Source: Enterococcus caccae ATCC BAA-1240
Lineage (GTDB): Bacteria; Bacillota; Bacilli; Lactobacillales; Enterococcaceae
DNA: 64,000 nt
NCBI RefSeq assembly: GCF_000407145.1
Contig: NZ_KE136472.1
Location: forward strand, 725,658 to 789,657
Reading direction: 5' to 3'
In this document: one piece after another, positions 1 to 10,856 of the stretch
Position numbering within the stretch: position 1 is the first letter of the stretch
How the letters are laid out: each line of letters starts with the position of its first letter
Notes under the pieces: model-generated
The model's database searches: none
What the model saw: only the letters and a program-made list of their open reading frames with translations
Told to the model about the DNA's origin: nothing
Translations under genes and position numbers: made by a program

Positions 1-139
1 CAACTTTTTTTCAGAAAATCCATTCAAAATATGCGCACCTTGTGTTTCACTATTTCCAACAATCGCATTAGGGATAGAATAGTACTAGTTGAGTGAATAG
101 ATCTTTCTATAGGAATAGTGATAACCGTTTGTTTGAATT

Positions 140-192
140 AAAAAGGGGCTGAGATATAACTGGAAGAGTTATATCTCAGCCCCTTTTTAATA
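140..192. terminator. Long symmetric hairpin terminator
   Basis: A perfect stem of about 22 bp (arms 140-161 and 167-188, 5-base loop) has an A run on one side and a T run on the other, so it could stop transcription from either side. It lies just beyond the stop codon of the minus-strand gene at 208-594 and is probably its terminator. Confidence 0.85.
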
Positions 193-207
193 AGAGTTGT
201 TAAAGTT

Positions 208-594
208 TTAAACCGTAATTTCTTGGAGTTTTCGCATTGGTGCAATTACTGGTGATTTTAGCATAGAAAGTAAGTGATCAATGAAAAGATAACTACATTC
301 TTGTGAATTGAAATAGACGTGTATACAGTATTTATTTTTAAAAAAATGCTGTTCGTGTATTTGATGTATGATTAGCTCGTTATTTAAACTGTTTATATAA
401 CGAAATGTTCGCTTACGTCGTTCTGAATGACGTTGAACTGCACGCTTTAAGTTTTTGAATGTGTAATAAGTACTATGTTGATTTAATTTGTGAACTTCCT
501 CCAATGCCAGTAAATCATTATACAATTTTGTTCTTTCATCAGGTGATAATTCTCTCAAAAAATCCTGAGCCAAACTGTCATAATCGCTAGTCAT
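208..594 (-). CDS. Conserved hypothetical protein, 128 aa
   Basis: A small soluble-looking protein of 128 residues that I do not recognise. It is rich in charged residues, with a basic stretch in the middle (a run like RHSERRKRTFR) and a helix-prone N-terminus; there is no signal peptide or membrane segment. I place the start at the ATG at 594 because GGGAGG lies 9 bases upstream; a longer in-frame TTG start would use that ribosome site as coding sequence. The gene is transcribed away from the purine operon, has its own promoter at 663-691 with a cre-like palindrome over the -35 box, and ends at a strong hairpin. Function unknown; a carbon-source response is inferred only from the cre-like site. 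Confidence 0.7.
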   Translation of the reverse strand: MTSDYDSLAQDFLRELSPDERTKLYNDLLALEEVHKLNQHSTYYTFKNLKRAVQRHSERRKRTFRYINSLNNELIIHQIHEQHFFKNKYCIHVYFNSQECSYLFIDHLLSMLKSPVIAPMRKLQEITV

Positions 595-662
595 TCTTGT
601 GTTCCCTCCCAAAAAATCATCATTGATAACAAAAAAATAAAAGTGAATTATTCCTTTTGATT

Positions 663-700
663 AGCATACCATTTTTGCTGTTGGTTGTAAATGCTTACAA
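663..700 (-). promoter_or_regulatory. Promoter of the 208-594 gene with cre-like palindrome
   Basis: On the minus strand TTTACA (686-691) and TATGCT (663-668) are 17 bases apart. A perfect 6-4-6 inverted repeat TTGTAA-ATGC-TTACAA covers 685-700, over the -35 box. Its core TGTAAATGCTTACA matches the CcpA cre consensus TGWAANCGNTNWCA at 13 of 14 positions. CcpA control is an inference from the match. Confidence 0.5.
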
Positions 701-734
701 TGTTTTCTTGGATTTTTTTTAAAACGAAAACCTT

Positions 735-810
735 AAACACGAACTATATATGTATTTATGCGCATTATTGTTAATAAAAAATTGACGATGTTTGAGAGTC
801 TTGTTAAACT
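735..810 (+). promoter_or_regulatory. pur operon promoter with upstream PurBox-like site
   Basis: TTGACG (782-787), 17 bases, then TAAACT (805-810) with a TG extension at 802-803 form a good sigma-A promoter. Upstream, AAACACGAACTAT (735-747) resembles the PurR PurBox AWWWCCGAACWWT. If transcription starts 7 bases after the -10 box (817), the G of CGAAC is at -76. The short leader has no room for a purine riboswitch before purC. Confidence 0.65.
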
Positions 811-897
811 ATAAATGAATAGATAGACGAATTAAATCTGACATTTGTTTAGATAATGTACGGAAAAGGATGTGTCAATTCAGTGAGGAATGAAACA

Positions 898-1599
898 ATG
901 TTATACGAAGGAAAAGCTAAGAAACTATTTAAAACAGACGATTCTAAAGTTTTGAGAGTAGAATATTTAGATCAAGCAACTGCATTAAATGGTGCTAGAA
1001 AGGATTCTATAGCAGGAAAAGGATCGTTGAATAATCAGATAACCTCTCATGTTTTTGAGCAATTTACACAAATGGGTATTCAAAATCATTTTATTGGTAA
1101 AATATCTAATCACGAACAATTGATCGAAGCTCTCGATATGATTCCATTGGAGGTTGTTGTCAGAAATGTTTCAGCAGGCAGCTTTTCGTCGCGTTTGGCA
1201 ATTACAGAAGGGGAGCCACTTGCTTTTCCAGTATTGGAATTTTACTTCAAAGAAGATGACCTAGATGATCCGATTATCAATGAAGATCACATTAAAGTTT
1301 TACAGATTGCAACTGAACAAGAAATTTTAACAATCAAACAAGAAGCTCACAAGATAAACCAAGCCTTGATTACGTTGTTTCATAAAATCAATATTCGTTT
1401 AATTGATTTCAAAATCGAGTTTGGCAAAAGAGCAGACGGAACAATACTACTAGCGGATGAAATTACACCAGATACTTGCCGATTGTGGGATGAAAAAACA
1501 AATGATCATTTAGACAAAGATGTTTATCGTAGGGATTTAGGGGAGATTGTACCCGTTTATCGAGAAGTATTAGATCGTTTAGAAAAAATAATTCACTAA
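898..1599 (+). CDS. purC: Phosphoribosylaminoimidazole-succinocarboxamide synthase (SAICAR synthetase)
   Basis: Joins CAIR and aspartate with ATP to give SAICAR in de novo IMP synthesis. The 233-residue protein has the family length and features: N-terminal LYEGKAKKLF, the conserved RNVSAGSFSSR segment and the C-terminal LADEITPDTCRLWD motif. The ATG at 898 is chosen because GAGG lies 9 bases upstream; an upstream in-frame extension to 856 lacks a ribosome site and is not conserved-looking. It is the first gene of the operon, 22 bases before purS. purE, purK and purB are not in the window. Confidence 0.97.
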   Translation: MLYEGKAKKLFKTDDSKVLRVEYLDQATALNGARKDSIAGKGSLNNQITSHVFEQFTQMGIQNHFIGKISNHEQLIEALDMIPLEVVVRNVSAGSFSSRLAITEGEPLAFPVLEFYFKEDDLDDPIINEDHIKVLQIATEQEILTIKQEAHKINQALITLFHKINIRLIDFKIEFGKRADGTILLADEITPDTCRLWDEKTNDHLDKDVYRRDLGEIVPVYREVLDRLEKIIH

Positions 1600-1621
1600 A
1601 AATAAAGGAGAGTTGTTTCGA

Positions 1622-1870
1622 ATGTATAATGTTAAAGTTTATGTTACCTATAAAGATTCTGTGTTGGATCCACAAGGAGAAGCTGTCAAAGGAGCTGTTC
1701 ATCGTTTAGGCTATAGCGAGATTGATGAAATCCGTATGGGAAAGTATTTTGAAATCAAAGTTAATAAAACTTCTCGTCCAATTGAGCTTGTGATCGAAGA
1801 AATTTGTGACAAATTACTTGCTAACGTAAACATGGAGATGTATCGATACGAGATCGAGGAGGAACGGTAA
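1622..1870 (+). CDS. purS: FGAM synthase subunit PurS
   Basis: Small structural subunit of the three-part FGAM synthase (PurS, PurQ, small PurL) of Gram-positive bacteria; it bridges the glutaminase and synthetase subunits so that ammonia can pass between them. The 82 residues match the family length and pattern (N-terminal [35 protein letters not shown]). The start at 1622 follows an AAAGGAG site; the in-frame TTG at 1613 would overlap it. purQ follows after a single base, so the three subunits are translated in series. Confidence 0.96.
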   Translation: MYNVKVYVTYKDSVLDPQGEAVKGAVHRLGYSEIDEIRMGKYFEIKVNKTSRPIELVIEEICDKLLANVNMEMYRYEIEEER

Positions 1871-1871
1871 A

Positions 1872-2555
1872 ATGAAGTTTGCGGTAATTGTTTTTCCAGG
1901 ATCAAATTGCGATAGGGATCTACTGTGGGCAGTCAAAGATATTTTAGGTGAAGAAGCTGAATATGTGAGACATGATGCGAGTAGTTTGGCTGGTTTTGAT
2001 GGCGTTTTGATTCCAGGCGGTTTTTCGTATGGAGATTATTTACGATGTGGTGCGATTGCACGTTTTTCAAAAATTATTAATGAGGTGATTCGTTTTGCAG
2101 ATGAAGGGAAACCTGTTTTTGGGACTTGCAATGGGTTCCAAATCTTAACAGAAGCTGGACTCTTGCCAGGTGTTTTACTTCGAAATAACTCACTGCATTT
2201 TGTTTGCAAACCTGTTCGATTAAAAGTAGTCAACAATCACACAGATTTTACTTCGGAATATCAAGCTGATGAGGTAATTCAATTACCTGTTGCGCACGGT
2301 GAAGGCAACTATTATTGTGATAAAGAAACTCTTAGAAAACTAAAAGAAAATCAACAAATTGTTTTTACTTATGCTGATGAAAATCCTAATGGGAGTATAG
2401 AAAATATTGCAGGAATTATCAATGAAAAAGGCAATGTTTTAGGAATGATGCCTCATCCGGAGCGAGCAGTTGAAACTTTGCTAGGGTCAAAGGATGGTTT
2501 ACGCTTTTTCAAATCGATTGTTAAAAACTATAGAGAGGTTAGGGCAAACGTATGA
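1872..2555 (+). CDS. purQ: FGAM synthase, glutamine amidotransferase subunit PurQ
   Basis: Class I glutaminase subunit that supplies ammonia for conversion of FGAR to FGAM. In the 227-residue sequence the nucleophile is Cys86 in GTCNGFQ, and the catalytic His/Glu pair lies in the C-terminal MPHPERA motif. [16 protein letters not shown], which is typical of PurQ, is present. The start codon lies one base after the purS stop behind GAGGAGG. The end overlaps purL by 4 bases (ATGA), a sign of coupled translation. Confidence 0.97.
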   Translation: MKFAVIVFPGSNCDRDLLWAVKDILGEEAEYVRHDASSLAGFDGVLIPGGFSYGDYLRCGAIARFSKIINEVIRFADEGKPVFGTCNGFQILTEAGLLPGVLLRNNSLHFVCKPVRLKVVNNHTDFTSEYQADEVIQLPVAHGEGNYYCDKETLRKLKENQQIVFTYADENPNGSIENIAGIINEKGNVLGMMPHPERAVETLLGSKDGLRFFKSIVKNYREVRANV

Positions 2556-4774
2556 TGAGAGTGAAAGAACCCTCAACACAAGAAATTAAACAGCAACGCA
2601 TCTATTCCGAATGGGGGTTAACGGATGACGAATATCGCATGATCGAAGAAGATATTTTAGGACGTATGCCTAATTATACGGAAACGGGACTATTCTCTGT
2701 GATGTGGAGTGAGCATTGTTCATATAAAAATTCAAAGATAGTCTTGAGAAAATTTCCGACAAGTGGACCACACGTTTTACAAGGGCCGGGAGAGGGAGCT
2801 GGAATCGTTGATATTGGGGATGGTCAGGCAGTTGTGTTTAAAGCTGAAAGCCATAATCATCCTTCTGCGATTGAGCCGTATGAAGGAGCTGCAACAGGTG
2901 TAGGCGGCATAATCAGAGATATTTTTAGCATGGGTGCTAGACCAATTGCCATTTTAGACTCATTACGTTTTGGTGAATTAACAAATGAACGAACAAAATT
3001 TCTTTTAGAAGAAGTTGTTGCAGGTATCAGTGGTTATGGTAATTGTATCGGTATTCCGACGGTTGGCGGAGAAGTATCGTTTGACGCCTGTTACGAAGGA
3101 AATCCGTTAGTAAATGCGATGTGTGTTGGCTTAATTGACCATAAAGATATTCAAAAGGGGCAAGCGAAAGGTGTTGGAAATGCGATCATGTATGTCGGTG
3201 CGAAAACAGGACGCGACGGTATTCATGGTGCAACATTTGCTTCTGAAGAATTTGTTGAAGGGGTAGAACAACAACGTTCGGCTGTTCAAGTAGGCGATCC
3301 ATTTATGGAAAAACTCTTACTCGAGGCTTGTTTGGAGTTGATCACAGAACATGCAGAAGTTCTAGTAGGAATTCAGGATATGGGCGCAGCAGGATTAGTC
3401 TCTTCTAGCGCAGAAATGGCTTCTAAAGCAGGTTCTGGTTTGATTTTAGATTTAGATGATGTCCCTCAGCGAGAAACAGGAATGACACCATATGAAATAA
3501 TGTTATCTGAATCGCAAGAGCGAATGTTGATCTGCGTTGAAAAAGGGCATGAAGCAGAAGTTATCGAGCTTTTTCAAAGTTATGAATTAGATGCTGTGAC
3601 AATTGGTAAAGTGACAGATGATGGACTATATCGTTTGAATCATCGAGGAAAAGAAGTAGCTAATCTGCCTGTTGATGCTTTAGCGGAAGGGGCACCAGTT
3701 TATAATAAGGAGCGTCAAAAGCCTCTAAGGATCAAAAAATTCGAAACGTTAGCTGATTTTCAACCGGTAATAATGGACGGAGCAGAAACGCTATTGCAAT
3801 TACTGCAACAACCAACGATAGCCTCTAAAAAGGTGATTTATGAAACTTATGATGCACAAGTCCAAACGAATACAGTGGTTTTACCTGGAAGTGATGCAGC
3901 TGTCTTGCGTGTTCGTGGTACACAAAAAGCGTTAGCGATGACAACTGATTGCAATGCACGTTATCTGTATTTAAATCCGGAAATCGGTGGGCAAATCGCA
4001 GTAGCAGAAGCCGCTAGAAATATTGTCGCAAGTGGTGGTCAGCCATTAGCAATCACAGATTGCTTAAATTATGGTTCACCAGATAAACCAGAAGGATTTT
4101 GGGAACTTTGGACTTCAGCTGACGGTATTGCAAAAGCCTGTGAGGTTTTAAAAACACCCGTGATTTCAGGGAATGTTTCTTTATACAATGAAACGAACGG
4201 TCAAGCAATATACCCAACTCCAATGATCGGAATGGTTGGTTTGATAGAAGATTTGGCTCATATTACTACGCAAGAATTCAAACATGTGGATGATTTGATT
4301 TATGTTTTAGGCCAAACCCAAGCAGATTTCAATGGTAGTGAACTGCAAAAAATGATGCTAGGGTTAATCGAGGGGAAAGTAATGAACTTCGATTTAGTGG
4401 TGGAACAAGAAATTCAGCAATTCGTGTTAACAGCAATCAAAGCTGGTTTGATCGAAAGTGCTCATGATTGTTCTGAAGGTGGATTAGGTGTGACATTAGC
4501 AGAGTCTGCCTTTAAAAATACTTTAGGGATAGACGTTAAGTTAGCTATGCCAGCCTCATTCCTATTTTCTGAAACCCAGTCAAGATTTGTGGTATCAATT
4601 AAACCTGAAAACCAACCTATTTTTGAAAAAATGATGAAAGATAAAGCCCAGTTTGTTGGAAAAGTAACTAAACATCCAACGTTGAAAATTGAAATGGAAG
4701 ATCAAACGATCGAGGTGTTGACGCAGACAGCTAAAGTGTTGTGGGAGGAAGCGATTCCATGTCTTATGAAGTAA
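2552..4774 (+). CDS. purL: FGAM synthase, synthetase subunit PurL (small form)
   Basis: ATP-dependent subunit that makes FGAM from FGAR using ammonia from PurQ. At 740 residues it is the short form that works with separate PurS and PurQ, and both are encoded just upstream. Conserved PurM/PurL-fold motifs are visible: [10 protein letters not shown] near residue 50, [21 protein letters not shown] with the start of the first glycine-rich loop near 95-115, and DMGAAGL near 285. Two adjacent ATGs (2552 and 2555) are possible starts; the first overlaps the purQ stop. The 3' end overlaps purF by 16 bases. Confidence 0.97.
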   Translation: MMRVKEPSTQEIKQQRIYSEWGLTDDEYRMIEEDILGRMPNYTETGLFSVMWSEHCSYKNSKIVLRKFPTSGPHVLQGPGEGAGIVDIGDGQAVVFKAESHNHPSAIEPYEGAATGVGGIIRDIFSMGARPIAILDSLRFGELTNERTKFLLEEVVAGISGYGNCIGIPTVGGEVSFDACYEGNPLVNAMCVGLIDHKDIQKGQAKGVGNAIMYVGAKTGRDGIHGATFASEEFVEGVEQQRSAVQVGDPFMEKLLLEACLELITEHAEVLVGIQDMGAAGLVSSSAEMASKAGSGLILDLDDVPQRETGMTPYEIMLSESQERMLICVEKGHEAEVIELFQSYELDAVTIGKVTDDGLYRLNHRGKEVANLPVDALAEGAPVYNKERQKPLRIKKFETLADFQPVIMDGAETLLQLLQQPTIASKKVIYETYDAQVQTNTVVLPGSDAAVLRVRGTQKALAMTTDCNARYLYLNPEIGGQIAVAEAARNIVASGGQPLAITDCLNYGSPDKPEGFWELWTSADGIAKACEVLKTPVISGNVSLYNETNGQAIYPTPMIGMVGLIEDLAHITTQEFKHVDDLIYVLGQTQADFNGSELQKMMLGLIEGKVMNFDLVVEQEIQQFVLTAIKAGLIESAHDCSEGGLGVTLAESAFKNTLGIDVKLAMPASFLFSETQSRFVVSIKPENQPIFEKMMKDKAQFVGKVTKHPTLKIEMEDQTIEVLTQTAKVLWEEAIPCLMK

Positions 4775-6207
4775 AAAGTTTAAATGAAGAATGCGGCATT
4801 TTTGGGATTTGGGGCCATCCAGATGCTACTCGTGTTACGTATTTTGGATTGCATAGTTTACAACATAGAGGACAAGAAGGTGCGGGGATCGTGTCCAACG
4901 ACAAAGGAAAACTAAATGGTTATCGTGGCTTAGGGTTGCTTTCCGAAGTATTTAAAGACGAGCGTTCCTTGGCTTCCTTAAGCGGAAATGCTGCAATTGG
5001 GCACGTACGCTATGCTACTGCAGGAAATGGCAGTGTAGATAATATTCAACCGTTTTTATTCAAGTTTTATGATGGAGCGTATGGTTTAGCGCATAATGGG
5101 AATCTAACGAATGCCAAGAGTTTGCGGACGGAATTAGAGCAAAATGGTGCGATTTTCCATTCTAATTCTGATACTGAGATTTTAATGCATTTGATCCGCC
5201 GAAGTAAACAACCAAATTTTATTGATCAGTTGAAGGAAAGTTTACAGACTATCAAAGGTGGTTTTGCTTACCTTTTAATGACTGAAACAGCGATGATTGC
5301 AGCCTTGGATCCTAATGCGTTTCGTCCGTTATCTATCGGTCAAATGAAAAACGGAGCTTATGTAATCACTAGTGAAACATGTGCGTTAGAAGTGATTGGA
5401 GCAACCTTTGTTCGTGATGTTGGACCAGGAGAGGTAATTGTTATTGATGATTCTGGTTACAGAATAGAGCGTTATACAAACGAAACCCAGTATTCGATTT
5501 GTTCGATGGAGTATATCTACTTTGCCAGACCAGATTCAAATATTGCAGGGATAAATGTGCATACAGCGCGCAAAAATATGGGGAAACGTTTAGCACAAGA
5601 AGCACCGATTGAAGCAGATATGGTGGTGGGTGTTCCAAATTCTTCTCTTTCCGCTGCTAGTGGATATGCTGAAGCGAGCGGCATTCCTTATGAAATGGGC
5701 TTAGTAAAAAATCAATATATTGCACGAACATTTATTCAGCCTACTCAAGAATTGAGAGAACAAGGGGTCAGAATGAAATTGTCAGCGGTTCGTGGTGTGG
5801 TTGAAGGGAAACGAGTAGTCATGGTAGATGATTCAATTGTGCGAGGAACCACAAGTCGTAGAATTGTGCAATTGCTTAAAGATGCTGGGGCTAAAGAGGT
5901 CCATGTCCGTATTGCATCACCACCATTGAAGTTTCCTTGCTTTTATGGAATCGATATTCAAACTAGAAAAGAGCTGATTGCTGCTAATCATTCTGTTAGG
6001 GAAATTGAACAGTTGATCAAGGCCGATTCATTAAGTTTTTTAAGTGAACAAGGGTTGATCGGTGCAATCGGATTGAATTACGACGCCCCTTATTCTGGTC
6101 TTTGTATGGCGTATTTCAATGGTGATTACCCAACGCCTCTATATGATTATGAGGAGAAATATAAGGCGTCTTTGAAGGAGAAAACCAGTTTTGTCACAGC
6201 GAATTAA
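4759..6207 (+). CDS. purF: Amidophosphoribosyltransferase
   Basis: Catalyses the first committed step of purine synthesis, PRPP plus glutamine to phosphoribosylamine. The 482-residue protein has an N-terminal Ntn glutaminase domain; an 11-residue propeptide precedes Cys12 (CGIFG), which becomes the N-terminal nucleophile after cleavage. The C-terminal phosphoribosyltransferase domain shows the PRPP loop [16 protein letters not shown]. Four cysteines at positions suited to an iron-sulfur cluster, as in Bacillus PurF, appear in the C-terminal half (for example PCFYGID and GLCMAYF). The start at 4759 follows GGGAGGAAG; the longer frame is discounted. Confidence 0.97.
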   Translation: MSYEVKSLNEECGIFGIWGHPDATRVTYFGLHSLQHRGQEGAGIVSNDKGKLNGYRGLGLLSEVFKDERSLASLSGNAAIGHVRYATAGNGSVDNIQPFLFKFYDGAYGLAHNGNLTNAKSLRTELEQNGAIFHSNSDTEILMHLIRRSKQPNFIDQLKESLQTIKGGFAYLLMTETAMIAALDPNAFRPLSIGQMKNGAYVITSETCALEVIGATFVRDVGPGEVIVIDDSGYRIERYTNETQYSICSMEYIYFARPDSNIAGINVHTARKNMGKRLAQEAPIEADMVVGVPNSSLSAASGYAEASGIPYEMGLVKNQYIARTFIQPTQELREQGVRMKLSAVRGVVEGKRVVMVDDSIVRGTTSRRIVQLLKDAGAKEVHVRIASPPLKFPCFYGIDIQTRKELIAANHSVREIEQLIKADSLSFLSEQGLIGAIGLNYDAPYSGLCMAYFNGDYPTPLYDYEEKYKASLKEKTSFVTAN

Positions 6208-6255
6208 AAGCGGAAAGATGAGTTACTAACCATCGATCGATAGGAGGAGCCGTAA

Positions 6256-7296
6256 ATGGGAAATGCCTACGCAAAAGCTGGCGTTAATGTTGAAGCAGGT
6301 TATGAAGTAGTTGAAAGAATCAAAAAACACGTAAAACGAACGGAACGTATCGGTGTAATGGGAGCCCTAGGTGGTTTTGGCGGTTGTTTTGATTTAAGCA
6401 CGGTGGAAGTGAAGGAGCCTGTCTTGATTTCGGGTACAGATGGTGTTGGAACCAAATTAATGATTGCGATTCAAGAAAATAAACATGATACAATCGGAAT
6501 TGATTGTGTTGCGATGTGTGTGAATGATATTGTCGCTCAAGGTGCTGAACCATTGTATTTTCTAGATTATATTGCCACTGGAAAAAATCAACCGGATCGT
6601 TTAGAACAAGTCGTTGCAGGTGTGGCTGAAGGGTGTCTTCAGGCGGGCGCTGCGTTGATTGGCGGCGAGACTGCTGAAATGCCAGGGATGTATAAAGAAA
6701 ATGACTATGATTTAGCCGGATTTGCTGTGGGGATCGCGGAAAAAAGTCAGCTAATTACAGGGAATGATATCCAAGAAGGAGACGTTCTTCTAGGACTATC
6801 ATCTAGCGGCATTCATTCAAATGGTTACTCTCTTGTACGTAAAATTTTCTTTGAAGTTCATCAACTTACTGGGGAAAGTCTGATTCCTGAGTTAAATGAA
6901 AAGCAATTAGGCGATGTACTACTGACGCCAACTAAAATTTATGTGAAGCCATTACTGCCACTAGTAAAACAGGTATTAGTAAAGGGAATTGCGCATATTA
7001 CAGGTGGCGGTTTTGTTGAAAATATCCCTAGAATGTTTTCAACAAATCTAGCGGCAGAAATACATTTGGGGAGCTGGCCGATATTGCCAATTTTTCAAAC
7101 CATAGAAAAATATGGTCAGATCCCATCATTGGAAATGTATGAAATCTTCAATATGGGCATTGGGATGGTATTAGCTGTTTCACCTGAAAAAGTTGGAGAT
7201 GTTCGAACGATTTTGAGCGAGCTAGGTGAACCAAGTTATGTTATTGGAAAAATCATTACAAAAACAAAGCAAACTGTTGTTTTTAAAGAGGTGTAA
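6256..7296 (+). CDS. purM: Phosphoribosylformylglycinamidine cyclo-ligase (AIR synthetase)
   Basis: ATP-dependent ring closure of FGAM to AIR. The 346 residues carry the PurM signature: [10 protein letters not shown] near 40, [15 protein letters not shown] near 58, [11 protein letters not shown] near 140 and [13 protein letters not shown] near 185. The start follows TAGGAGGAG with good spacing. The 48-base gap after purF is the largest in the operon but has no terminator. purN begins two bases after its stop. Confidence 0.97.
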   Translation: MGNAYAKAGVNVEAGYEVVERIKKHVKRTERIGVMGALGGFGGCFDLSTVEVKEPVLISGTDGVGTKLMIAIQENKHDTIGIDCVAMCVNDIVAQGAEPLYFLDYIATGKNQPDRLEQVVAGVAEGCLQAGAALIGGETAEMPGMYKENDYDLAGFAVGIAEKSQLITGNDIQEGDVLLGLSSSGIHSNGYSLVRKIFFEVHQLTGESLIPELNEKQLGDVLLTPTKIYVKPLLPLVKQVLVKGIAHITGGGFVENIPRMFSTNLAAEIHLGSWPILPIFQTIEKYGQIPSLEMYEIFNMGIGMVLAVSPEKVGDVRTILSELGEPSYVIGKIITKTKQTVVFKEV

Positions 7297-7298
7297 GA

Positions 7299-7883
7299 AT
7301 GAAGCTAGCGATATTTGCCTCAGGAAATGGCAGTAACTTTCAAGCTATCGCTGAAGCTGTTGTTACTGGCGAAATCAATGCAGAAATAGCACTATTATTT
7401 TGTGACAAAAAAGATGCTTATGCGGTTCAACGGGCAAGGTCGATGGCGATTCCAGTTATTTCATTTTCACCGAAAGATTTCGAATCAAAAGCAATGTATG
7501 AAGCTGAGCTCCTCCACTTGCTTGAAGAAGAACAAATTGATTTAGTGGTTTTAGCAGGTTATATGAGAATTATTGGTCCGACATTATTGGAAGTATTTTC
7601 GAATCGTATCATCAATATCCATCCTTCGTTATTGCCGGATTTTCCTGGTTTACACGGAATTAAAGACGCTTTTTATGCAAATGTAGCTGAAACAGGTGTA
7701 ACTATTCACTACATTGATGGAGGTGTCGATACTGGTCCGATTATAGCGCAAGAAAAAATCAAAATTGAACCTTTTGACACACTTGATTCTTTAGAGAAAA
7801 AAATCCATACTATAGAACATGAACTATTTCCAAATGTCTTGGCTAAACTTATTAAAACGCAGCAAGGAGAGAGTCATTTATGA
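7299..7883 (+). CDS. purN: Phosphoribosylglycinamide formyltransferase
   Basis: Transfers a formyl group from 10-formyltetrahydrofolate to GAR. The 194-residue protein starts [17 protein letters not shown] (phosphate-binding loop) and carries [15 protein letters not shown] with the catalytic Asn and His, then GVDTGPII with the catalytic Asp. It begins 2 bases after purM and overlaps purH by 4 bases (ATGA). No formate-dependent PurT is in the window. Confidence 0.97.
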   Translation: MKLAIFASGNGSNFQAIAEAVVTGEINAEIALLFCDKKDAYAVQRARSMAIPVISFSPKDFESKAMYEAELLHLLEEEQIDLVVLAGYMRIIGPTLLEVFSNRIINIHPSLLPDFPGLHGIKDAFYANVAETGVTIHYIDGGVDTGPIIAQEKIKIEPFDTLDSLEKKIHTIEHELFPNVLAKLIKTQQGESHL

Positions 7884-9421
7884 TAAAAAAAAGAGCTTTG
7901 ATCAGTGTTTCAGATAAAACGGGTGTTATTCAGTTTGCTCAAGGATTAGTAGAACAAGGAATAGAAATCATCTCAACAGGAGGGACAAAGTCAGCACTTG
8001 AGCAAGCAGGGATCCCAACGATTTCTATTGAAGAAATAACTGATTTTCCGGAAATGATGGATGGTCGTGTAAAAACATTACACCCCAAAATCCACGGTGG
8101 TTTATTAGGGCGTCGCGATTTAAATAGTCATATAGAAGCGATGGAAATTCATGGAATTCGGCCAATCGATTTTGTTTGTGTCAACCTATATCCTTTTAAA
8201 GAAACAATTTTGAAAGAAGATGTATCACAAGAACAAGCAATTGAAAATATTGATATTGGTGGGCCGAGTATGTTAAGAAGTGCTGCTAAAAATCATCAAT
8301 TTGTGACGGTGGTCGTTGATCCTAAAGATTACAAACAAGTTTTAATAGAGCTTTCTGAAAACGGAGAAACGACATTGGCAACGAGACAAAAATTTGCAGC
8401 AAAAGTATTTCGCCACACAGCGGCATATGATGCATTGATTGCCAACTATTTGACGGACCTTGTAGGGGAGAAAGATCCCGAAACATTGACGCTTACGTAT
8501 GATTTAAAACAAGAATTACGTTACGGAGAAAATAGTCATCAGCAAGCGGCCTTCTATCAAAATGCTCTGCCTGTCTCATTTTCAATTGCTAGTGCAAAAC
8601 AACTACATGGTAAAGAATTATCTTATAACAATATTAAGGATGCAGATGCGGCTATTCGTATTTCTAAAGAATTTGATCAAGCGGCTGTGGTTGCAGTCAA
8701 ACATATGAACCCATGTGGCATCGGTATAGGTAAAACAATCAGCGCTGCTTATCAATCTGCTTATGAAGCAGATCCAGTTTCGATTTTTGGTGGAATTATT
8801 GTATTGAATCGTGAAGTTGATCTGGAAATAGCAGAAAAAATGCATAAACTATTTTTAGAAATTATTATTGCACCGAGTTTTTCCGAAGAAGCGTTTGCGA
8901 TTTTGAGCAGTAAGAAAAATCTACGTCTGATGACACTAGATTTTTCAGAAAAAGATAAAGCGATAGAAGATGAACGTGTTTCAGTTTTAGGCGGATTACT
9001 GATTCAAAATCAAGATATTGTACAAGAAAAATCCGAAAATTGGCAAGTGGTAACGAAAAGACAACCAAGTATTGAGGAACTTAACGCATTGGCATTTGCT
9101 TGGAAAGCAGTCAAGCATGTAAAAAGCAATGCGATTGTTGTCGCAAATAGTCATCAAACTTTAGGGATTGGTGCAGGACAAATGAATCGTGTCGGATCTG
9201 TTCAAATCGCAATCGATCAAGCTGGAACCAAGATCAATGAAGCGGTTATGGCCAGTGATGCCTTTTTCCCAATGGGAGATAGTGTCGAGTATGCTGGTCA
9301 GCATGGGATAAAAGCAATAGTTCAACCAGGTGGTAGCATCAAAGATCAAGAGTCAATCGAAATGGCAGATAAATATGGAATCGCCATGGTATTTACAGAT
9401 ATCAGACACTTTAGACATTAA
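7880..9421 (+). CDS. purH: Bifunctional AICAR transformylase / IMP cyclohydrolase
   Basis: Catalyses the last two steps to IMP. The first 150 or so residues form the MGS-like cyclohydrolase domain ([10 protein letters not shown] near the start, [18 protein letters not shown]); the rest is the AICAR transformylase domain with RYGENSHQ, the KHMNPCG motif and GAGQMNRV. The length of 513 residues is normal. The ATG overlaps the purN stop and follows AAGGAGAG. Confidence 0.97.
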   Translation: MIKKRALISVSDKTGVIQFAQGLVEQGIEIISTGGTKSALEQAGIPTISIEEITDFPEMMDGRVKTLHPKIHGGLLGRRDLNSHIEAMEIHGIRPIDFVCVNLYPFKETILKEDVSQEQAIENIDIGGPSMLRSAAKNHQFVTVVVDPKDYKQVLIELSENGETTLATRQKFAAKVFRHTAAYDALIANYLTDLVGEKDPETLTLTYDLKQELRYGENSHQQAAFYQNALPVSFSIASAKQLHGKELSYNNIKDADAAIRISKEFDQAAVVAVKHMNPCGIGIGKTISAAYQSAYEADPVSIFGGIIVLNREVDLEIAEKMHKLFLEIIIAPSFSEEAFAILSSKKNLRLMTLDFSEKDKAIEDERVSVLGGLLIQNQDIVQEKSENWQVVTKRQPSIEELNALAFAWKAVKHVKSNAIVVANSHQTLGIGAGQMNRVGSVQIAIDQAGTKINEAVMASDAFFPMGDSVEYAGQHGIKAIVQPGGSIKDQESIEMADKYGIAMVFTDIRHFRH

Positions 9422-9433
9422 AAGGAGATTGTA

Positions 9434-10708
9434 ATGGGCTTAACGATTTTAGTTATTGGAAGCGGTGGTAGAGAACATGTAATTGCGCAAAAGCTGATTC
9501 AAAGCCCCAAAGTGACGACAGTGTTTTGTGCTAGAGGGAATGTAGGAATGAAAAAAGATGGCATTCAGTTAATTGATATTGCGGAAGATGACCATGATGC
9601 ATTGATTCGTTTTGCCAAAGAACAGAGCGTGGATTGGACATTTGTAGGACCTGAAATACCATTATTAAATGGGATCGTAGATGATTTTACAGCTGCTGGT
9701 CTGAAAGCCTTTGGTCCGCTGAAAGCTGCTGCATTGATCGAAGGCTCAAAAGATTTTGCCAAACAAATGATGAATAAATACAATATACCAACAGCAGATC
9801 ATCAAACTTTTTTTGATTTTGCTAAGGCTCGGGCTTACGTAGTTGAAAAAGGAGCGCCTATCGTGATTAAAGCAGATGGACTAGCAGCGGGCAAAGGTGT
9901 CGTAGTTGCGGAAACTGTTGAGGAAGCAATTGATGCGTTAAGGGAGATGCTTGAAGAAAATAAATTTGGTTCAAGCGGTGCTAAAGTTGTGATTGAGGAA
10001 TTTTTAGTAGGTGAGGAATTTTCACTGTTAGCTTTTGTTCGTGATGAAGAAGTTTATCCTATGGTGATTGCACAGGATCATAAACGTGCCTACGAAAATG
10101 ATCTTGGTCCAAATACAGGTGGTATGGGCGCCTATAGTCCTGTTCCGCAAATTGCCAACGAGTTAGTCGATGAAGCAATTGAAACGATTCTAAAGCCAAC
10201 AGCACAAGGAATGATAGCAGAGGGGAAAGCCTTTAGCGGGATTTTATATGCTGGTCTGATTGCTACGGAAACAGGACCTAAAGTGATTGAATTTAATGCC
10301 CGATTTGGGGATCCAGAAACACAAGTTGTTTTACAACGGTTGGAAAGTGATTTAGCTCAAGTCATCGATGATTTATTAAACGGTATGCAACCTGATATTA
10401 AGTGGAAACAAAAAGGCTATAGTTTAGGAGTCGTTGTCGCAGCTAACGGTTACCCAAATAGGTATGAAAATGACTGTTTGATTCCAGATTTTTCAAATGT
10501 AGAAAGTGAGCAAATTTATTATGCTGGAGTAAAAGAAGAGAATGGTCAACTTGTTTCAAATGGTGGACGTATTTATCTTGTTGAAGCAAGTTCAGATACA
10601 TTACTACAGGCGCAAGAAGCTGTTTACACGTTGTTAAATACTGTAGAGACAAAAGGAACATTTTATCGAAAGGATATTGGATTTAGAGGAATTGAGAGAG
10701 AAAAATAA
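9434..10708 (+). CDS. purD: Phosphoribosylamine-glycine ligase (GAR synthetase)
   Basis: ATP-grasp enzyme joining glycine to phosphoribosylamine. The 424-residue protein begins with VIGSGGREHVIAQKL, has the ATP-grasp segments IVIKADGLAAGKGVVVA near 145-160 and GPNTGGMGAYSPVP near 225-240, and ends with EFNARFGDPE followed by a C-terminal domain. It is the last gene of the pur operon, 12 bases after purH behind AAAAGGAG, and is followed by a hairpin terminator. Confidence 0.97.
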   Translation: MGLTILVIGSGGREHVIAQKLIQSPKVTTVFCARGNVGMKKDGIQLIDIAEDDHDALIRFAKEQSVDWTFVGPEIPLLNGIVDDFTAAGLKAFGPLKAAALIEGSKDFAKQMMNKYNIPTADHQTFFDFAKARAYVVEKGAPIVIKADGLAAGKGVVVAETVEEAIDALREMLEENKFGSSGAKVVIEEFLVGEEFSLLAFVRDEEVYPMVIAQDHKRAYENDLGPNTGGMGAYSPVPQIANELVDEAIETILKPTAQGMIAEGKAFSGILYAGLIATETGPKVIEFNARFGDPETQVVLQRLESDLAQVIDDLLNGMQPDIKWKQKGYSLGVVVAANGYPNRYENDCLIPDFSNVESEQIYYAGVKEENGQLVSNGGRIYLVEASSDTLLQAQEAVYTLLNTVETKGTFYRKDIGFRGIEREK

Positions 10709-10720
10709 ATTACTATATTT

Positions 10721-10757
10721 AAAGAGATGATGAAGAGTCAGTCATTATCTCTTTTTT
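10721..10757 (+). terminator. Terminator of the pur operon
   Basis: Stem of 13 pairs with one G-T (10721-10733 with 10742-10754), loop of 8 bases, followed by a T run. It sits 12 bases after the purD stop. Confidence 0.88.
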
Positions 10758-10806
10758 TATTCACAATGATTCGGCCGCTTAAAAGGGCAACACCCTAAAA
10801 AAGCTC

Positions 10807-10834
10807 TTCACAGCGAAAATCTGTATGCTATAAT
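10807..10834 (+). promoter_or_regulatory. Promoter of the Phd-like gene
   Basis: TTCACA (10807-10812), 16 bases, TATAAT (10829-10834) with an extended TG at 10826-10827. The ATG follows the inferred start by about 16 bases. Confidence 0.6.
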
Positions 10835-10856
10835 CATTTGGAAGGGGAGTTGACCG

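Noticed and set aside
811-897. Purine riboswitch or attenuator before purC
   Set aside because: The leader is only about 80 bases and shows no purine aptamer motif or terminator; control is better explained by the PurBox.
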